From NCBI RefSeq assembly GCF_003054965.1, contig NZ_MIES01000026.1, forward strand, positions 868,001-932,000: a stretch of 64,000 nt of DNA. The letters are read 5' to 3'. The translations under genes were made by a program, and so were the position numbers. The stretch is from Saccharospirillum sp. MSK14-1 (GTDB taxonomy: Bacteria; Pseudomonadota; Gammaproteobacteria; Pseudomonadales; Natronospirillaceae). Under the pieces are notes generated by a model that made no database searches, was not told where the DNA came from, and was given only the letters and a program-made list of their open reading frames with translations. Shown piece after piece: positions 60,054-64,000 of this stretch. Positions within the stretch are counted from its first letter, which is position 1. Each line of letters starts with the position of its first letter.

Positions 60054-61013
60054 TTATTTATCCACCGCCATCTGCTGATGCAGGCTGCGATCTTCCGAGG
60101 GCGTTAAGCCATATTGATTGCGGTAGGCGGTGGAAAAATGCGCGCCGGAACTGAATCCACAGCTCAGACCAATATCGGCAATGCTGTCGTTGCGTCCAAG
60201 CAAACGGGTGCGCGCTTTTTCCAGGCGAATCTGTAAGTAGTAGCGGCTGGGGACAGCGTTCAGATGCTTTTTGAATAAACGCTCCAGTTGCCGCCGACTG
60301 ATGCCGACGTGAAACGACACATCATCGGTGCTCAGCGGTTCTTCGATATTGGCTTCCATCAATTCCAGCGCTTCGGCGAGCTTGGGTTGCTCAGCGCGAG
60401 TTCGTTCGCTCAGTTGCTGAGGCAGACTGTCGGAGGGCACGCCCAGGCGCTCATTAACGAAGTGCCGCGATACGGCCTCAGCGGTATCCGCACCGAGGCT
60501 GCGCGCGATCCACATCAGCATCATGTCCAGGCTGGCACTGCCGCCACGGCAGGTCAGACGGTTGCGGTCGATGCAGAACTGTTCCGAGGCCAGCAAAATA
60601 GAACGATGTTGTTTGAGCAACTCGTCGTAGCCCAGCCAATGCACCACAGCGCGATAACCGTTCAGCAACCCTGCCTTGCCCAATACATAACTGCCCGACG
60701 CCAATCCACCCAGCGCGCAATGCGCAGGCAAAGCGCGCAGAAAATCGTCCAGCCCCGGTGTTGCCGGGTGACGGGCCGGAGAGGTGCCCGCGACGATCCA
60801 AACGTCGGCTTCGGGTGCGTTGTCCAGCGAATAATCGGTGTCCATGCGGTTGCCCAGGCTGGAATGGGTCTTGTTGCCCGACAAGGCCACAGTAAAGGCG
60901 CTGAAGCGGTCTTCACCGGTCAGATCGTTACACACCAGCAGGGGTTCCATGGCCGAAACGTAAGCCATGGATGAGTAGCCGGGCAGCAAAATAAAGCCGA
61001 TTCGCTCGGTCAA
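60054..61013 (-). CDS. GlxA/ArgR-type AraC-family regulator
   Basis: A 319-aa regulator. The N-terminal DJ-1/PfpI-like domain (about 1-175) has GGLASGSYVLGKAGLLNGYRAVVHW but is not catalytic in this family. The C-terminal AraC domain (about 220-312) has LMEANIEEPLSTDDVSFHVGISRRQLERLFKK and SIADIGLSCGFSSGAHFSTAYRNQYG. From memory the C-terminal half is very like pseudomonad ArgR, the arginine-responsive activator of aru genes. GbdR/CdhR betaine and carnitine regulators are the alternative. Candidates for control are the AST operon 4 kb away or the choline-sulfate genes next door. Confidence 0.88.
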   Translation of the reverse strand: MTERIGFILLPGYSSMAYVSAMEPLLVCNDLTGEDRFSAFTVALSGNKTHSSLGNRMDTDYSLDNAPEADVWIVAGTSPARHPATPGLDDFLRALPAHCALGGLASGSYVLGKAGLLNGYRAVVHWLGYDELLKQHRSILLASEQFCIDRNRLTCRGGSASLDMMLMWIARSLGADTAEAVSRHFVNERLGVPSDSLPQQLSERTRAEQPKLAEALELMEANIEEPLSTDDVSFHVGISRRQLERLFKKHLNAVPSRYYLQIRLEKARTRLLGRNDSIADIGLSCGFSSGAHFSTAYRNQYGLTPSEDRSLHQQMAVDK

Positions 61014-61099
61014 CTTGGGGTGAACTCCTGTCTGAATGAGGTCGGTAGGCGCAGATCGCCCCGCGATGATACTGGGCTCGGGCGCTCAGACCAAGGCGA

Positions 61100-62026
61100 C
61101 TAGGATGCCCCTCGCTTGGCCCGGCTTTCCGCCTGCAACCAATCGGCGAGCGTCAGCACCTGTGGTGCCAGTCGCTGATGGCTGGAAAACGCCAGGTAAT
61201 AACCCAGGTCGTCATCGCCGCCGAGCCGGTTTTCAGTCAACGCCACCAGACCACCGCTGGCCAGCATCGGTTCGATAAAGGGTGACCAACCGATGGCCAC
61301 GCCCTGGCCGGCAAGCGCGGCCTGCAACAACAAGGTGTAGTTGTTGAAAATCAGCTCAGCTTCGCGCGGTACGCGACCCAAACCCAGCCGGGGAAACAGC
61401 GCCGGCCAGTCGAACCAGCCACTGTGGTAGTCAGCCTCCAGCTGCAGCAACGGCAGCTCAGTCAGTGATTCCAGTTGAGCGGGCAGTTGCAACCGATCCA
61501 GCAGTAATGGGCTGACCACCGGCGTTACCGCTTCACTGAACAGCTGTCGCGCCGGCGCCTGCAGCGTTGAGCCGCGCGCAAAAAGGATGGCGATGTCCGC
61601 TTCAGCTTGATCCGGCAATAACGGTTGCTGCGAGGTAATGATGCGCACGTCCACGTCGGGATGGGCATCCCGGAAGCGACGCAGGCGCGGCAATATCCAG
61701 TAAGTGGCGATGGCAAAATCGGTCACCAGATTGATGACAGCGCTGCCACTGTGCTGGCGGGCGTCGGCATAGCCCTGAGCCAGGCGGCTGAGTCCGTCGG
61801 CCACCGATTCGTAGAGTTGTTGTCCCGAGCGAGTCAGGCGTACACCGCGCGGCTGGCGTTCAAACAATCGCAATCCTAAATCTGCTTCCAGGCGGTGCAC
61901 ATGCTGGCTGATGGCCGGCTGGGTACTGTTCAGTGCGCCCGCGGCCGCCGTGAAAGAACCCAGTCTGGCTGCGGCTTCGAAGGCTTGTAAGGCGGCCAGA
62001 GGTGGCAGGTTGTTTTTTTGGTGCAT
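61100..62026 (-). CDS. LysR-family regulator of the choline-sulfate locus
   Basis: A 308-aa GcvA-like LTTR: LPPLAALQAFEAAARLGSFTAAAGALNSTQPAISQHVHRLEADLG is the start and HTH. The sensor domain is complete. It is divergent from the choline sulfatase gene with 116 nt between starts and overlapping dyads there, so it probably regulates that gene. A betC-linked LysR gene is common in proteobacteria. Confidence 0.92.
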   Translation of the reverse strand: MHQKNNLPPLAALQAFEAAARLGSFTAAAGALNSTQPAISQHVHRLEADLGLRLFERQPRGVRLTRSGQQLYESVADGLSRLAQGYADARQHSGSAVINLVTDFAIATYWILPRLRRFRDAHPDVDVRIITSQQPLLPDQAEADIAILFARGSTLQAPARQLFSEAVTPVVSPLLLDRLQLPAQLESLTELPLLQLEADYHSGWFDWPALFPRLGLGRVPREAELIFNNYTLLLQAALAGQGVAIGWSPFIEPMLASGGLVALTENRLGGDDDLGYYLAFSSHQRLAPQVLTLADWLQAESRAKRGAS

Positions 62027-62051
62027 AAGTAAAGCTTATGGTTTCTATAAG
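62024..62051. promoter_or_regulatory. Overlapping dyads in the LysR-betC intergenic region
   Basis: CATAAG-N5-CTTATG (62024-62040) shares its right arm with CTTAT-N7-ATAAG (62035-62051). Paired AT-rich dyads between divergent genes are typical LysR sites. They touch the LysR start codon, suggesting autorepression. Confidence 0.55.
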
Positions 62052-62142
62052 TAGAGAGCCAGTTTACAGCCGTTGGCTAGCCAAACACCATGACAAAGAC
62101 ATGACGTTCCATTTGAATTTCTTATAGTCAGAGTGATCAAAG

Positions 62143-63666
62143 ATGACTGCCAGCCAACCCAATATTCTGATCCTTATGGCCGACCAACTGGCCGCACCCA
62201 CCTTGTCGATCCACGATCCGGACAGCCCGGTACAGACGCCGAATATCCAATCCATGGCCGACCGCGGGGTGGTATTCGAGTCGGCTTACTGCAATAGCCC
62301 ACTCTGTGCGCCATCGCGGTTTGTGTTTATGACCGGTCGCCTGCCATCGAAAATCGGCGCTTATGACAACGCCGCCGAGCTGCGTTCGGATGTGCCCACC
62401 TTTGCGCATTATCTGCGCGAAATCGGTTACCAGACGGCGTTGTCGGGCAAGATGCATTTTTGCGGCCCGGATCAGTTGCACGGTTTCGAGCAGCGCTTTA
62501 CCACCGACATCTATCCGGCCGATTACGGCTGGGCGGTCAACTGGGACGGTGATGCCAGCCGGCCGACCTGGTATCACGACATGTCATCGGTCACCCAGGC
62601 CGGACCCTGTGTACGCTCCAATCAGCTCGATTTCGATGACGAGGTGGTGTTTCACGCCAAGCGTTACCTTTACGACCGGGCGCGCGATGACGCCGGTGAT
62701 CGTCCCTTCTGCCTGACCGTGTCGATGACTCATCCGCACGATCCGTACGCCATTCCCAAGGAATACTGGGACCGCTACCGCGAAGAAGACATCAAGCTGC
62801 CATCGCTGAGTTATGCCGATGCGCCGAGCGATCCGCATTCCGAACGCCTGCGCTCGCTCTATCAGGTCGATACCACTGAGATCAGCGACCAACAAATCCG
62901 CAACGCCCGTCGCGCTTATTACGGCGCCATCAGTTATGTCGATGATCAGATTGGCGAGTTGCTGAATACCCTGGAAGAAACCGGCATGGCCGAGAACACC
63001 ATCGTGGTGTTCTGTGGCGATCATGGCGACATGCTCGGTGAGCGTGGCCTCTGGTACAAGATGAGCTTCTTCGAGTGGTCAACGCGGGTGCCGATGATCG
63101 TTTGCGCACCCAAACAATTCTCACCCCGTCGGGTAGCCGAAAGCGTGTCAACGATGGACCTGTTGCCAACACTGGTGGAACTGGCTGGCGGCGGCATCGA
63201 CTACGCCACCGATCTGGAAGGCCGCAGCCTGGTGCCGCATCTGACTGGCCGCGGTGGTCACGACGAAGTGATTGGCGAATACATGGGCGAAGGTACCGCC
63301 GCGCCGGTGCTGATGATTCGCCGTGGTAATTACAAGTTCATTCATTCGCCGATCGACCCCGATCAGCTCTACAACCTGGCCGACGATCCGCATGAAATTC
63401 GCAATCTGATTGATGAGCCTGCTGAAGCGGAACGCGTGGCCGCCTTGCGTCAGGAGATTGCCGACAACTGGGATCTGGATGCGGTGCATCAGGATGTACT
63501 CGACAGTCAGCGTCGTCGGCGCCTGGTCGCCAGCGCCTTGAGCAAAGGCAAGGTCACGCCTTGGGATCATCAGCCTCATACCGACGCCAGTGTGCAATAC
63601 ATGCGCAACACTCTGGATTTGGGTGATCTGGAAAAACGCGCTCGTTTTCCAAGGGTGGCCGATTGA
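62143..63666 (+). CDS. betC: Choline-sulfatase BetC
   Basis: A 507-aa type I sulfatase that frees choline from choline-O-sulfate. The formylglycine site is C55-A-P-S-R in LCAPSRF. N-terminal metal residues are in NILILMADQ, and FCGDHGDMLGERGLW gives the second metal pair. The C-terminal part (TPWDHQPHTDASVQYMRN) is typical of choline sulfatases. There is no signal peptide, as known for BetC. It leads into a choline/betaine transporter gene 52 nt downstream. Confidence 0.93.
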   Translation: MTASQPNILILMADQLAAPTLSIHDPDSPVQTPNIQSMADRGVVFESAYCNSPLCAPSRFVFMTGRLPSKIGAYDNAAELRSDVPTFAHYLREIGYQTALSGKMHFCGPDQLHGFEQRFTTDIYPADYGWAVNWDGDASRPTWYHDMSSVTQAGPCVRSNQLDFDDEVVFHAKRYLYDRARDDAGDRPFCLTVSMTHPHDPYAIPKEYWDRYREEDIKLPSLSYADAPSDPHSERLRSLYQVDTTEISDQQIRNARRAYYGAISYVDDQIGELLNTLEETGMAENTIVVFCGDHGDMLGERGLWYKMSFFEWSTRVPMIVCAPKQFSPRRVAESVSTMDLLPTLVELAGGGIDYATDLEGRSLVPHLTGRGGHDEVIGEYMGEGTAAPVLMIRRGNYKFIHSPIDPDQLYNLADDPHEIRNLIDEPAEAERVAALRQEIADNWDLDAVHQDVLDSQRRRRLVASALSKGKVTPWDHQPHTDASVQYMRNTLDLGDLEKRARFPRVAD

Positions 63667-63718
63667 GGCCACCTTCTTTCAACCAACCCATCGACCGACA
63701 CAACCAAGAGGAAGCATT

Positions 63719-64000
63719 ATGAAACACTTCTTTCGCCCGGGACTGATCTCCCTGGCCATCTGCGCCGGTGCCGTCGCGACGGCGGCTCAGGCAGAGGTGG
63801 CCGAGCAATGTCAGACCGTACGTTTCAGCGACCCGGGCTGGACCGATATTGGCGTCACCAATGCCATGACCACCACCGTGCTGGAAGGGCTTGGCTATGA
63901 GACCGATGTCAGCCTGCTGGCGGTGCCCATCGGTTTTCAGGCGCTGGGCAGTAACGAAATTGACGTTTTCCTGGGCAACTGGATGCCCGCGCAGCAAGGT
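63719..64000 (+). CDS. Choline/glycine-betaine ABC transporter binding protein (partial, ChoX-like)
   Basis: The first 94 codons only; it runs off the window. AGAGGAAG precedes the ATG at 63719. The signal peptide is at residues 1-25 (cut after AQA). CQTVRFSDPGWTDIGVTNAMTT and EIDVFLGNWMPA match the OpuAC/ChoX family of quaternary-amine binding proteins. It shares a transcript direction with betC and would supply choline or betaine. Confidence 0.88.
   Translation, partial: MKHFFRPGLISLAICAGAVATAAQAEVAEQCQTVRFSDPGWTDIGVTNAMTTTVLEGLGYETDVSLLAVPIGFQALGSNEIDVFLGNWMPAQQG

Overview
The window is about 57 % GC by eye, gene-dense and free of insertion sequences, tRNAs, rRNAs and CRISPR arrays. Gene content and order point to a free-living, probably marine gammaproteobacterium. 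The pseudomonad-type neighbourhoods ratA-rnfH-bamE-fur-recN-grpE-dnaK-dnaJ-dapB, rpsT-murJ-ribF-ileS-lspA-fkpB-ispH-minor pilins and bamD-rluD-pgeF-clpB are all present, together with a two-subunit arginine succinyltransferase (AruF/AruG) and a very acidic porin. An oceanospirillal lineage (for example a Saccharospirillum/Reinekea relative) is my inference, not something a marker gene here proves.

Layout. 1-5.4 kb: a cut-off membrane-anchored glutamate-synthase-like protein, a class II sirtuin, a small coiled-coil protein with a strong LexA box in its promoter, an orphan 2-oxoglutarate/Fe(II) oxygenase, and a TetR regulator with an SDR-fold protein that has lost its catalytic Ser and Tyr; both of the latter carry the same 22-bp operator. 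5.5-8.9 kb: a TauE/SafE permease, a PQQ-type sugar dehydrogenase and a divergent SNF-like transporter. 8.9-17.2 kb: the conserved ratA to dapB block with LexA and sigma-32 signals. 17.2-17.9 kb: non-coding DNA where many relatives have carA, holding a possible structured RNA and the porin promoter. 17.9-21.4 kb: porin, LysR/pirin pair, rpsT. 21.6-32.2 kb: murJ, ribF, ileS, lspA, fkpB, ispH and a minor-pilin operon (fimT, pilV, pilW, pilX, pilE-like) without pilY1. 32.3-39.9 kb: nadE, a HAD phosphatase, bamD, rluD, pgeF, clpB.

40-48 kb is an accessory sugar-uptake island: an autoregulated LacI repressor, a binding protein, two permeases (no ATPase), an FAD-dependent oxidoreductase, a separately transcribed secreted five-bladed-propeller protein with a golvesin-type C-terminal domain, and a LysR regulator. 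48.2-49.6 kb encodes a secreted FnIII/FG-GAP protein. 49.7-55.9 kb is the arginine succinyltransferase (AST) operon astC-aruF-aruG-astD-astB on the minus strand, without astE. 56-60 kb: a beta-lactamase-fold lipoprotein, a DEAD-box helicase and a UbiA-type prenyltransferase. 60-64 kb: a GlxA/ArgR-type AraC regulator, and a LysR regulator divergent from choline sulfatase and a ChoX-like betaine/choline binding protein cut by the window end.

The core genes serve protein quality control (sigma-32 regulon), outer-membrane assembly (bamD, bamE), cell-wall and isoprenoid synthesis and SOS repair. The accessory genes scavenge marine organic matter: sugars, arginine, choline sulfate and betaine. The least explained items are the SOS-controlled coiled-coil protein, the dead SDR under TetR control, the structured non-coding element after dapB, and the sugar island.
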